DNA of 33,751 nucleotides from a virus. The notes under the pieces are model-generated. The model saw only the letters and a program-made list of their open reading frames with translations. It was not told the origin of the DNA and searched no databases. The translations under genes and the position numbers were made by a program. Location: the IMG/VR virus record IMGVR_UViG_3300042261_000245, positions 1 to 33,751 of that record. One strand, 5' to 3'. Positions 13,160-19,219 of this stretch are shown piece by piece; positions within the stretch are counted from its first letter, which is position 1, and each line of letters starts with the position of its first letter.

Positions 13160-13675
13160 TTAAATGGTATGTTTGAGTTCCAATGTTTCCCTGCCATCCG
13201 GTTTTGCTTTTCCAGCTCTGGTGGTGGGCTTGTAGTCTGGATCTATCCTTTGGGTTTCTGTCCTCAAAATGAAGGCGGCCTCCCCGTCGTGCTCCTTTGG
13301 TGCTTTGGTTAGTTCGATGATGACCTTCGTGTCCACCGGGGTGTTGATCTTGGCGTCTTTGCAGATGGCTTCGATCCATTTCTTTTTCCCAATTTTCAGC
13401 TGCGATTCGGAGGCGTATGAAAGCTCGACTCCTTTTTCTGGTCCAAAAACGAGGAGGCTTTCCTCGAGGTAGTTGAATTGGACCAGCCGCACCTTTGTGT
13501 ACCCGGCTTGGGCCAGCTTTGTGCTTAAGTCTTGGCTTACGGAGAGCACTCTGGCTCCGTTGTTTGTGTTGGTGATTGATAGCATCAATCCTTTGATTCT
13601 GGATCCTCTGCTTCCTGTTACATTTGCCTTCTCTGCTGGCTTCTGGTATTCTTTTGTTAATTCTTGCTCGATCAT
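13160..13675 (-). CDS. Unknown protein between annealer and exonuclease
   Basis: A 171-residue protein of unknown family. Residues 25-110 look beta-rich (IKGLMLSITNTNNGARVLSVSQDL, KVRLVQFNYLEESLLVFG). The C-terminus is charged and polar. It sits between the putative annealing protein and the exonuclease, so it could be a recombination accessory or a single-strand-binding or loading factor (inference from position). No cysteine cluster or catalytic motif is seen. Confidence 0.75.
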   Translation of the reverse strand: MIEQELTKEYQKPAEKANVTGSRGSRIKGLMLSITNTNNGARVLSVSQDLSTKLAQAGYTKVRLVQFNYLEESLLVFGPEKGVELSYASESQLKIGKKKWIEAICKDAKINTPVDTKVIIELTKAPKEHDGEAAFILRTETQRIDPDYKPTTRAGKAKPDGRETLELKHTI

Positions 13676-13691
13676 TGCTGTTGTGTATTAA

Positions 13692-13720
13692 AAGCCCGGG
13701 CTTTGTCTGGTCCCGGGCTT
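13692..13720. other. GC-rich intercistronic hairpin
   Basis: A perfect 9-bp inverted repeat (AAGCCCGGG / CCCGGGCTT) around 11 bases, between the annealing-protein stop (13731) and the next start (13675). On the minus strand it is followed by TTTT, so it could be a partial terminator or an RNA-processing or stability element that sets relative expression. Confidence 0.5.
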
Positions 13721-13730
13721 GGGTTTATAA

Positions 13731-14579
13731 TCAATTGTCAGCTGGTTGCTTTTTCTCGGTGGTGGTTGCCGCTTTTTGTGCCGCGGCTACCTTGTCGGAG
13801 GCCTTTGTGCTCTTGGCTTCGGCCTCCTCCTTCTTGGCTTCTGTCGCCGGTGTTTTGAAGGTGTCGGCTATGGTGGTCGTTCCTTCCTTGATGGCATTGG
13901 AAAGGGACCGGAGCTCGAGCACCAGCTCTTTGTCGATCTCTGCCACGCTCTTGATCTCGAGGTAGGCCAGCAGCTGGGTTTCTGTTACTCCCAGCATTTT
14001 GAAATGCTGGATGGCCCTCTGGCGGCTGGTCTCGAGGTCGATGCTCTGGCCCAGCGCCACTTGCTTGATGTTGTTGATGATCTTCTTGGTCACGGCCTTC
14101 GGGATCACCTTGAGGACGGCGTTTCGGAAGGCGATCGCGCTGGCTGCGTTCCCGGTCACGACTTGCATATCCTCGCTGAAAGTCCGCCCGTATTTGTCGG
14201 TGATCCTGCGCTTGACCTCGACGCTGGTTGCAAAGTTAGTCTCGAGGTCGTGGGCGATTCCCTGCGCGGTGATGGTCCTTCCGTCGTTGCCTACGATCCG
14301 GGTCTGGACTCGGATGTTTCCCCACGCTCCTGCGAAAATCTCGGCGAGTCGGACGCTCACTCCTTCAATGACCGCGCGGTCCTCTCCGTTGCCCCGGCGC
14401 AAGGCGTAGAAGCAGTCCTCGGCTGTTTCCACGTCCATCGTGGCGTAGGTCTCGATCGTGTTCAGCACCCGGTTGATGTCTCTTGGGTACTGCTTGGCTG
14501 TTGCGATCTGGATGTCGATCTCTGCCCTGTTTAGGGCTTGCAGGCTCTCTGCGCTGCTGATTGCGATAATCTCACTCAT
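13731..14579 (-). CDS. Putative single-strand annealing protein (recombination)
   Basis: A 282-residue protein. The folded part (1-220) contains EIDIQIATAKQYPRD, TAEDCFYALRRGNG, IEGVSVRLAEIFAGAWGNI, a beta-rich VGNDGRTITAQGIAHDLETN block and DMQVVTGNAASAIAFRNAV. The C-terminal 50 residues are a low-complexity Ala/Lys/Thr tail. I recall close relatives in many Bacteroidales phages, mostly labelled hypothetical. Position one gene before a lambda-type exonuclease points to a RecT/Red-beta-like annealer. No signature motif of a named annealer family can be read, so this rests mainly on context. Confidence 0.7.
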   Translation of the reverse strand: MSEIIAISSAESLQALNRAEIDIQIATAKQYPRDINRVLNTIETYATMDVETAEDCFYALRRGNGEDRAVIEGVSVRLAEIFAGAWGNIRVQTRIVGNDGRTITAQGIAHDLETNFATSVEVKRRITDKYGRTFSEDMQVVTGNAASAIAFRNAVLKVIPKAVTKKIINNIKQVALGQSIDLETSRQRAIQHFKMLGVTETQLLAYLEIKSVAEIDKELVLELRSLSNAIKEGTTTIADTFKTPATEAKKEEAEAKSTKASDKVAAAQKAATTTEKKQPADN

Positions 14580-14611
14580 GTTGCTGTTGTTTTGTGCCGC
14601 GTGCGGCTGGT

Positions 14612-14887
14612 TTATTTTTTCCCGACCAGCTGGACTGCCAGGTCGGCGTTTACTACAATCTTGCGCCCGAATTGCTTCACGGCTTTGTCTATCTGTCCGC
14701 TATTCTTCAGCGTCTGGGCTGTTCTGCGGGAGCATCCGAAAAGGCGGGCGATCCCGTCGATCCCGTAGACGTACTTTTCTGTCTTCCCTGTGGTGAGGTC
14801 AACCACGACCGGTTGCTCTGCTCGCTTCTGGATCTCCAGAAATTCTCCGACCGTGAGGTCTATGATTCTTTTGTTAAAAATGTCCAT
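14612..14887 (-). CDS. DUF3853-like HTH protein
   Basis: A 91-residue protein. The C-terminal half is an excisionase/MerR-like winged helix-turn-helix (GIDGIARLFGCSRRTAQTLK, then IDKAVKQFGRKIVVNADLAV). The N-terminal half, LTVGEFLEIQKRA, is typical of DUF3853, a family frequent on Bacteroidales mobile elements. It may act as a DNA-bending excision or regulatory factor. Placed early in the operon, it could be the integrase's directionality factor, which is inference only. Confidence 0.85.
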   Translation of the reverse strand: MDIFNKRIIDLTVGEFLEIQKRAEQPVVVDLTTGKTEKYVYGIDGIARLFGCSRRTAQTLKNSGQIDKAVKQFGRKIVVNADLAVQLVGKK

Positions 14888-14891
14888 TTCG

Positions 14892-15152
14892 TTAGTCCTC
14901 TTGGTATTCTGGTTCGTACTCTGGTTCGTATTCTTCGGCTTCGACGATCCCGGTCCCGTGGCACGTGGAGCAGCGTTCTTCTGTTCTCTGGTCCGCTGGT
15001 GTCTGGTTGAATTGTTCCCGGGTGAGGTCGTTCCCGTCTTCGTCGTATCGGATGCATCCTTCTCCGTGGCAGTCCGGGCAAGTCTCTGTCAGCGTATGTC
15101 CGCTTCCGCAGACCGGGCAGTTTGGGTGTCCGTGGCAAATCTCGCAGCTCAT
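14892..15152 (-). CDS. DnaJ-type zinc-finger protein
   Basis: An 86-residue protein with repeated CxxC motifs: CEIC (3-6), CPVCGSGH, CPDCHGEG and CSTCHGTG. The CxxCxGxG form is that of DnaJ central zinc domains. The C-terminus is strongly acidic with repeated EPEY. There is no J domain. Small zinc proteins of this kind are common in phage early operons; a role in protein folding or in binding host factors is unproven. The ATG at 15152 overlaps the upstream stop as ATGA. Confidence 0.75.
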   Translation of the reverse strand: MSCEICHGHPNCPVCGSGHTLTETCPDCHGEGCIRYDEDGNDLTREQFNQTPADQRTEERCSTCHGTGIVEAEEYEPEYEPEYQED

Positions 15153-15328
15153 TTTTTAAGATTTTCTTTAAGGTCCTCAAAGTAGTTTTCTAATCCGTGT
15201 GCTGCTGAAATTATGTAGCACATTGCAGCCATTACCCATTGATGCGGTGCTGTTGTTAGCGCGGCGGCTGTTGCTATCAGTCCGAGTGCAAGGGTCACTC
15301 CCGCGGTTATTTTATTGATTTTCTTCAT
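15149..15328 (-). CDS. Small two-span membrane protein
   Basis: From the ATG at 15328, which overlaps the upstream stop as ATGA, the product is 59 residues. Hydrophobic segments lie at about 8-25 (AGVTLALGLIATAAAL) and 30-45 (WVMAAMCYIISAA), followed by a charged tail (ENYFEDLKENLKK). A longer start at 15385 is a shadow of the upstream gene. Early membrane proteins of this size often act in superinfection exclusion, but nothing here proves it. Confidence 0.7.
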   Translation of the reverse strand: MKKINKITAGVTLALGLIATAAALTTAPHQWVMAAMCYIISAAHGLENYFEDLKENLKK

Positions 15329-15549
15329 TTTTCTGTGGCTGCCTGTTCTGCAATCAGTTTTTGTGCTCTCTTGCGAATGGTCCAAATTGTGGAGGCGGCG
15401 TGGATCCCGTATTTTCTCATTAGGATCTGGTTGACGGCTGTTGCCATCGCTCCGGGCTGACTCATAAGTTCTTCAAATTCAGCGCGTATGGCGATGTCTT
15501 TCGCTTCTTGTTCGCGCTTAAAAAGGGTTTTGATCTCTGTGTTTTTCAT
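15325..15549 (-). CDS. First early gene, small HTH-like protein
   Basis: A 74-residue helical protein. Residues 20-65 (AIRAEFEELMSQPGAMATAV, then RKYGIHAASTIWTIRKRAQK) suggest a helix-turn-helix. It is the first gene of the leftward early operon, about 70 bases after the predicted start of transcription near 15619. By place it could be a Cro-like regulator, but the sequence does not closely match a known one. Confidence 0.7.
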   Translation of the reverse strand: MKNTEIKTLFKREQEAKDIAIRAEFEELMSQPGAMATAVNQILMRKYGIHAASTIWTIRKRAQKLIAEQAATEK

Positions 15550-15602
15550 GTTTTACAGCAGGTTTTGTTTGCAATTCAATTTTTATGTTTATTTTTATAA
15601 TG

Positions 15603-15640
15603 ATTTTCTTTCAAATCATTAGGACAAATCTAAAGAAAAT
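15603..15640. promoter_or_regulatory. Candidate operator (9-bp inverted repeat)
   Basis: ATTTTCTTT (15603-15611) and AAAGAAAAT (15632-15640) are perfect complements 20 bases apart and overlap the -7 element of the leftward promoter. AAAGAAAA recurs at 15665-15672, and TAAGAAAA at 15696-15703, in steps of 33 and 31 bases. This is a plausible binding array for the repressor. Confidence 0.45.
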
Positions 15641-15655
15641 TTTTAAGTCACGCAA
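15625..15655 (-). promoter_or_regulatory. Leftward early promoter
   Basis: TTGCGTG (15655-15649), 20 bases after the TTG, then a perfect TAGATTTG (15632-15625; consensus TAnnTTTG). Transcription would begin near 15619 and read the early operon from 15549 onward. It is the best match of the three promoters with this layout. Confidence 0.7.
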
Positions 15656-15678
15656 GCCGTTTTTAAAGAAAACCTTTA

Positions 15679-15717
15679 TTTGGACTGATTCTTTTTAAGA
15701 AAATACTTTCGTCCAAA
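15679..15717 (+). promoter_or_regulatory. Repressor promoter with flanking inverted repeat
   Basis: TTTG (15679-15682), 21 bases, then TACTTTCG (15704-15711), a fair match to TTTG/TAnnTTTG, 17 bases before the ATG at 15728. The bases TTTGGAC (15679-15685) and GTCCAAA (15711-15717) form an inverted repeat around the promoter and may be an autoregulatory operator. Confidence 0.5.
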
Positions 15718-15727
15718 TTTCTGCTAT

Positions 15728-16408
15728 ATGTTAACAAGTGTTAAAGACCGCCTCAAGGCGTTTATTCAGTACAAAAATTTAACTACGACGGCGTTTTGCT
15801 CTTCAATCGGCGTGTCGTCGGCCTTTGTGTCTTCTATGTCAAAATCAATGCAGCCGGACAAGGTCGAGCGGATCGCTGAAGCCTACCCGGAATTAAATGT
15901 TAGCTGGCTGTTAACTGGAAGCGGTGTAATGCTCAACCATTTTCCTTCTGTCAACCCAGATGGTCGTCCGTCTCAAGTTCGGAGTCGTTTTTTGTCTCCT
16001 CTGGATGGGATTCCTCTCGTATCTGATTCCGACAGCACAAATGGCCATTTTTGCAAAGAGTGCACCCGTGGTGAATGTTTGAATTGTCCCCGGTATTTAA
16101 TCCCGGACTTTCAGCGTCTCGGTGCTCAATTCCTTATTCGGGTCTCTGGCAATTCGATGTATCCCAAGTATGCCAATGGCGACGTTCTTGCGTGTCGTCT
16201 TGTCCCGAAGGTCAGCTTCCTTCAATGGGGCAAGCCGTATGTGATCGATACCGATCAGGGTGTGCTCGTTAAGCGGTTTTTTGAAACCGACAACCCGGAG
16301 CGGGTTATTTGCGTCAGCGACAACAAGTCGACCTACCCTCCCTTTGCCATGAATCGGTCTGATATCTCCGGGCTTGCTGTTGTTGTCGGAATGGTCCGGG
16401 TGGAATGA
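15728..16408 (+). CDS. CI/LexA-like repressor with S24 peptidase domain
   Basis: A 226-residue phage repressor. The N-terminal HTH occupies about 5-65 (LTTTAFCSSIGVSSAFVSSM). A C-terminal S24 serine-lysine peptidase domain has Ser143 in SGNSMYPKYANGD and Lys182 in GVLVKRF, the expected catalytic pair. It would keep lysogeny by blocking the divergent early promoter, and be inactivated by RecA-stimulated self-cleavage. No Ala-Gly bond is seen about 35 residues before Ser143, so the cleavage site is unclear. Between the two domains lies an unusual CKECTRGECLNC segment (109-120), a possible Cys4 metal site. Confidence 0.93.
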   Translation: MLTSVKDRLKAFIQYKNLTTTAFCSSIGVSSAFVSSMSKSMQPDKVERIAEAYPELNVSWLLTGSGVMLNHFPSVNPDGRPSQVRSRFLSPLDGIPLVSDSDSTNGHFCKECTRGECLNCPRYLIPDFQRLGAQFLIRVSGNSMYPKYANGDVLACRLVPKVSFLQWGKPYVIDTDQGVLVKRFFETDNPERVICVSDNKSTYPPFAMNRSDISGLAVVVGMVRVE

Positions 16409-16429
16409 AAACCTTAAATTTTTGGCGCA

Positions 16430-16672
16430 ATGGCTTATTCTATCTGTGAAATCCTTGATCTTGGTCGTGCTCTCCCGGTGATGTCATCCTGCGAGCGCAC
16501 GCTCTATGCTGCTTCCCTTTTTGATCCTTCGCTCTGTGATTTTTCTGCTGCCCAGATCTCTCGGTGGGATTCCCTTCTGGCTGCGAAAAGTGCCGCGACT
16601 GATGCCCGCTTCTTTTCTGCCTATCTTAAATCTGACCAGCTATGCAAAACTCTGAAAGTCGAAAGGTCGTGA
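16430..16672 (+). CDS. Small protein in the lysogeny region, unknown
   Basis: An 80-residue protein, helical in pattern with several Cys and Ser residues, lying between repressor and integrase on the plus strand. The start is 22 bases after the repressor stop. The end overlaps the next gene by 31 bases. No known domain. The amino-acid mix is acceptable for a real gene, but its function in lysogeny is unknown. Confidence 0.6.
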   Translation: MAYSICEILDLGRALPVMSSCERTLYAASLFDPSLCDFSAAQISRWDSLLAAKSAATDARFFSAYLKSDQLCKTLKVERS

Positions 16673-16947
16673 TCCGGTTCTTTGAAGCCCTCGCTGCGCT
16701 GAAGGCTTCCCGTGTCATCCGTGGAAAAAAAACCTTTACAAGCCGCTATGGGATCAATCGCTGGAACCTCCTAACTGTCGAATCGAATCCAGACTCCGGT
16801 ATGTTTCAGATCGCTTGGCTGGTTTTTCTGGTCAACGACTACGGCGTGTCGTCCCGGTGGTTGCTTACCGGCGAGGGTGAAATGTTCGCTAAAAAAAAAG
16901 CCCTCCTATTAAATGAACCTCAAACGCTATTTGCTCTTTCTGCTTGA
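16642..16947 (+). CDS. Small repressor-like protein upstream of integrase
   Basis: A 101-residue protein with helical, basic N-terminal segments (RKVVIRFFEALAALKASRVI) and a C-terminal VSSRWLLTGEGEMF stretch. The latter closely matches the 'SxxWLLTGxGxM' end of HTH domains in Bacteroidales S24 repressors; the repressor itself has VSWLLTGSGVML. It is thus probably an HTH-domain relative without a peptidase. It overlaps the integrase start by 35 bases, suggesting coupling. It may help regulate integration. Confidence 0.7.
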   Translation: MQNSESRKVVIRFFEALAALKASRVIRGKKTFTSRYGINRWNLLTVESNPDSGMFQIAWLVFLVNDYGVSSRWLLTGEGEMFAKKKALLLNEPQTLFALSA

Positions 16948-18253
16948 TAAGGAGCCCGGGAGGGACGACTGCAAGATCCGCCTTCGCGTCCGGTGGGTTG
17001 GTGGGCATTCTGTGACCTTTAATGTCGGTTACCGGGTGGATCCTCCGAAGTGGTCCCAAGAGACGCAGAGGTGTCGGATCTCGACCACCCACGGCCCTAA
17101 AAAAGTACAGGCAAACGTCATAAATCGGGAAATCCAAAAGTACGAGCAGTCTGCCAATTCTGTTCTGGACGCCTTCGAAGCTGCAGACCATGTTCCTTCT
17201 GTTGCTCAATTTCGGGAATCCTTCAATCGGGTTGTTGGGAAAATGGACCGGGTACCGGCTTCCGAAATGAATTCCTTCTATGTGGTCTGGGATAAGTTCA
17301 TCTCGATGATGTCCTTCCAGAATGCTTGGGTCCCGTCAACCATTACAAAGTTCAGCTCCCTCCGCACTCATCTGGAAGCGTGGAGCCCTGTTTTGTCCCT
17401 GTCTGCCTTGTCGGATGAAAAGCTATCGCAGTTCGTTCAGTTCATGCTCCAGATCCCGCTGCGAAATACCACAATCTCTAAAAATGTGAGCCTTCTGCAT
17501 TGGTTCCTTCGGTGGGCTGCTCTGCGTGGCTATTATAAGGGCCTGTGCCATGAAACCTTCCGCCCTCGATTGAAAGGTGCGGACGGGTCTTCGAAGGAGG
17601 TTATCTATTTGACCTGGGAGGAGCTGCACTTGCTTCTGAATTTCAAAGTCCCGCCAGAAAAGTCCTACCTCGAGCGGGTGCGTGATGTCTTCTGCTTTTG
17701 CTGCTTCACCGGGCTGCGCTTCTCGGATGTTAAAAAGTTGAGCCGGGCCGACATCCGGGATGGCTATCTCATGGTCGTCACCCAAAAAACCTACGACGGC
17801 CTAAAAATCGAGCTCAACGACTACGCGCGGGCGATCCTCGACAAATATGCCGCGGTCGAGTTCCCGGGCGGTCTGGCTCTCCCGGTGATCTCAAACGTGA
17901 ACACAAATGTTTATTTAAAAGAGCTCGGTGAGCTGGCGAAGCTGTCCTCTCCTCGGCGGGTGGTTTATTTTATGGGGAGCGTACGCAAGGAGGAGGTCTA
18001 TCCGCTGTACTCGCTTCTTACCACCCATTGCGCCCGGCGGACCTTCGTGGTCAATGCTCTGGCGCTTGGGATCCCTGCGGAGGTGGTTATGAAGTTCACC
18101 GGCCACTCGGATTTCAAAGCGATGAAGCCCTACGTGAAAATCGTCGACTCCCTCAAGGAGCAGGAAATGGCAAAGTTTAACCGGCCTTTTGTGGTCCCCT
18201 CTGGTGAGGAGGGTGGACCGGAAGGTGAAAATCCCGGGCTCCATGAATCTTAA
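16913..18253 (+). CDS. int: Tyrosine recombinase / integrase
   Basis: A 446-residue phage integrase. An N-terminal arm-binding domain (about 1-90), a SAM-like core-binding domain (about 110-210) and the catalytic domain follow in order. Catalytic residues: R269 in FTGLRFSD, H372 and R375 in THCARRTF, H398 in FTGHSD, and nucleophile Y407 in MKPYVKI. It integrates and, with a helper, excises the phage. The start overlaps the preceding gene by 35 bases but is needed for the first strand of the arm-binding domain. The 3' flank (18254-18602) contains repeats fitting arm-type sites. Confidence 0.96.
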   Translation: MNLKRYLLFLLDKEPGRDDCKIRLRVRWVGGHSVTFNVGYRVDPPKWSQETQRCRISTTHGPKKVQANVINREIQKYEQSANSVLDAFEAADHVPSVAQFRESFNRVVGKMDRVPASEMNSFYVVWDKFISMMSFQNAWVPSTITKFSSLRTHLEAWSPVLSLSALSDEKLSQFVQFMLQIPLRNTTISKNVSLLHWFLRWAALRGYYKGLCHETFRPRLKGADGSSKEVIYLTWEELHLLLNFKVPPEKSYLERVRDVFCFCCFTGLRFSDVKKLSRADIRDGYLMVVTQKTYDGLKIELNDYARAILDKYAAVEFPGGLALPVISNVNTNVYLKELGELAKLSSPRRVVYFMGSVRKEEVYPLYSLLTTHCARRTFVVNALALGIPAEVVMKFTGHSDFKAMKPYVKIVDSLKEQEMAKFNRPFVVPSGEEGGPEGENPGLHES

Positions 18254-18464
18254 CCTTCCCGGGTTTGGTCCCCGGGGTAAAAAAAAGGGACTAATTTCGC
18301 TGCGCTCTGGGATTCCCGTTGCTCTTTGTTGCACGGGCCGTTTTTCCTATTTGCCAATAAATCACCGGTTTTGCCCTTTGCTGCACCCTCTGAAAATGAG
18401 GGTTGTAGTACCGTCCAGACCGCATTGAAGTTTGAAAATCAGCGATTTACAAAAATCGCGGACC

Positions 18465-18501
18465 AAAAAAGGGACCAATTTAACATTAGTCCCTTTTTTT
18501 T
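18465..18501. terminator. Bidirectional terminator-like hairpin
   Basis: AAAAAAGGGACCAA (18465-18478) pairs with TTAGTCCCTTTTTT (18486-18499) with one wobble position, leaving a seven-base loop. It gives a T-run in both directions, so it can end the integrase transcript and the leftward late operon. The arms are also copies of the repeat discussed for attP. Confidence 0.65.
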
Positions 18502-18518
18502 GTGCCTTCCCGCCTGTC

Positions 18519-18559
18519 AAAAAAACAGAACCCGGAATCCTTAAAATGGGCCCGGGTCT
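18519..18559 (-). terminator. Terminator of the late operon
   Basis: On the minus strand AGACCCGG (18559-18552) pairs with CCGGGTTCT (18535-18527), with one bulged T. After G at 18526 follow seven Ts (18525-18519). It lies about 45 bases after the stop of the DUF6549-like gene. A second hairpin, CGCGCG/CGCGCG (18562-18577) with TTTT on the plus strand, may act on rightward transcription. Confidence 0.6.
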
Positions 18560-18602
18560 GTCGCGCGGTTTCGCGCGTTTTGACAACAACAACAATGTAA
18601 AA

Positions 18603-19199
18603 TTAGCGGTTTTTTTCGAGCTCTATGTACTCCGTGTAGCTTATTTTGGTGTGTGGGTTGCTATTTTTTACCTCCTGTCGGATCGATTTTGTTCCAAATT
18701 TGAAAAAAAGAAAGCGCCGCGGGACCCGGTGGACGATTTGGTGGATCGTGTCCCGGACCTCAATGGTCCCCGAATAGGTCCCTCCTTCCGTGCACCCAGC
18801 AATGGTTATGAATCTGTCCCGGTAGTCGATGCATGGGATCGTCTTCGGTTTGCCATCCCGGTAGACGATGCTGTCCCGGATCTGGGTCTTGATTTCGTAC
18901 TTTGTCTCGGTGGCTGTGGTGCTAATGCTCTGCACCCGGTTTAGCTTTATTTTCAGCGCGGCGATGGCCTCGGCGTCCCTTCCCCGGGAATCCTCCAGCT
19001 GGTCGATGGTCAGTCGGAGTCTCTCGACGCTGGCTGCGTTGGTGCTGTCGCTGGCTTTGTAAAACCGGACGCTGTGCAGAAGCGCTTCCGTGTTTGTCCG
19101 GGCTATGCTTCCTTGTTTGGCGTTCTCCCGGCATTGGTTTACCGAAATGGCCAGCGCTGCTGCCAATCCGATGATGATCAAAATCGTGTAGTTTTTCAT
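18603..19199 (-). CDS. DUF6549-like membrane-anchored coiled-coil protein
   Basis: A 198-residue protein from the ATG at 19199. A transmembrane or signal-anchor segment lies at about 4-20 (YTILIIIGLAAALAISV), followed by a coiled coil (about 50-95, NAASVERLRLTIDQLEDSRG) and a beta-rich C-terminal half ending SYTEYIELEK. The order and the CIDYRDRF...GC segment match the DUF6549 family of Bacteroidales phages as I recall it. Its spanin-like layout (membrane anchor plus coiled coil) suggests a part in lysis, but that is inference. It is the last gene of the late operon. Confidence 0.75.
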   Translation of the reverse strand: MKNYTILIIIGLAAALAISVNQCRENAKQGSIARTNTEALLHSVRFYKASDSTNAASVERLRLTIDQLEDSRGRDAEAIAALKIKLNRVQSISTTATETKYEIKTQIRDSIVYRDGKPKTIPCIDYRDRFITIAGCTEGGTYSGTIEVRDTIHQIVHRVPRRFLFFKFGTKSIRQEVKNSNPHTKISYTEYIELEKNR

Positions 19200-19219
19200 C
19201 CTGTTTCTGTTTTGGGTTT

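Larger units (their letters stand above)
18254..18602. other. Intergenic region with candidate attP and arm-type repeats
   Basis: 349 bases lie between the convergent integrase and late operon. GGGACYAA-type motifs recur at 18266-18273 (inverted), 18287-18294, 18460-18466 (one mismatch), 18471-18478 and 18486-18493 (inverted). Two of them continue in AATTT after six or more As. An inverted repeat ACCCTC/GAGGGT (18385-18403) and another, GCGATTT/AAATCGC (18443-18460 area), lie between. This is what an attP with integrase arm sites would look like, but no core can be fixed without the bacterial site. No convincing gene is seen here. Confidence 0.45.

Noticed and set aside
12043-13197. 384-codon frame overlapping the exonuclease
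   Set aside because: The product is an Arg/Gly/Asp/Gln-rich string without hydrophobic core, a typical shifted-frame shadow; the exonuclease frame has all active-site residues.
18254-18602. tRNA gene or tRNA 3' end at the putative attP
   Set aside because: I looked for a T-arm and acceptor end and found none convincing; short inverted repeats here do not form a cloverleaf.
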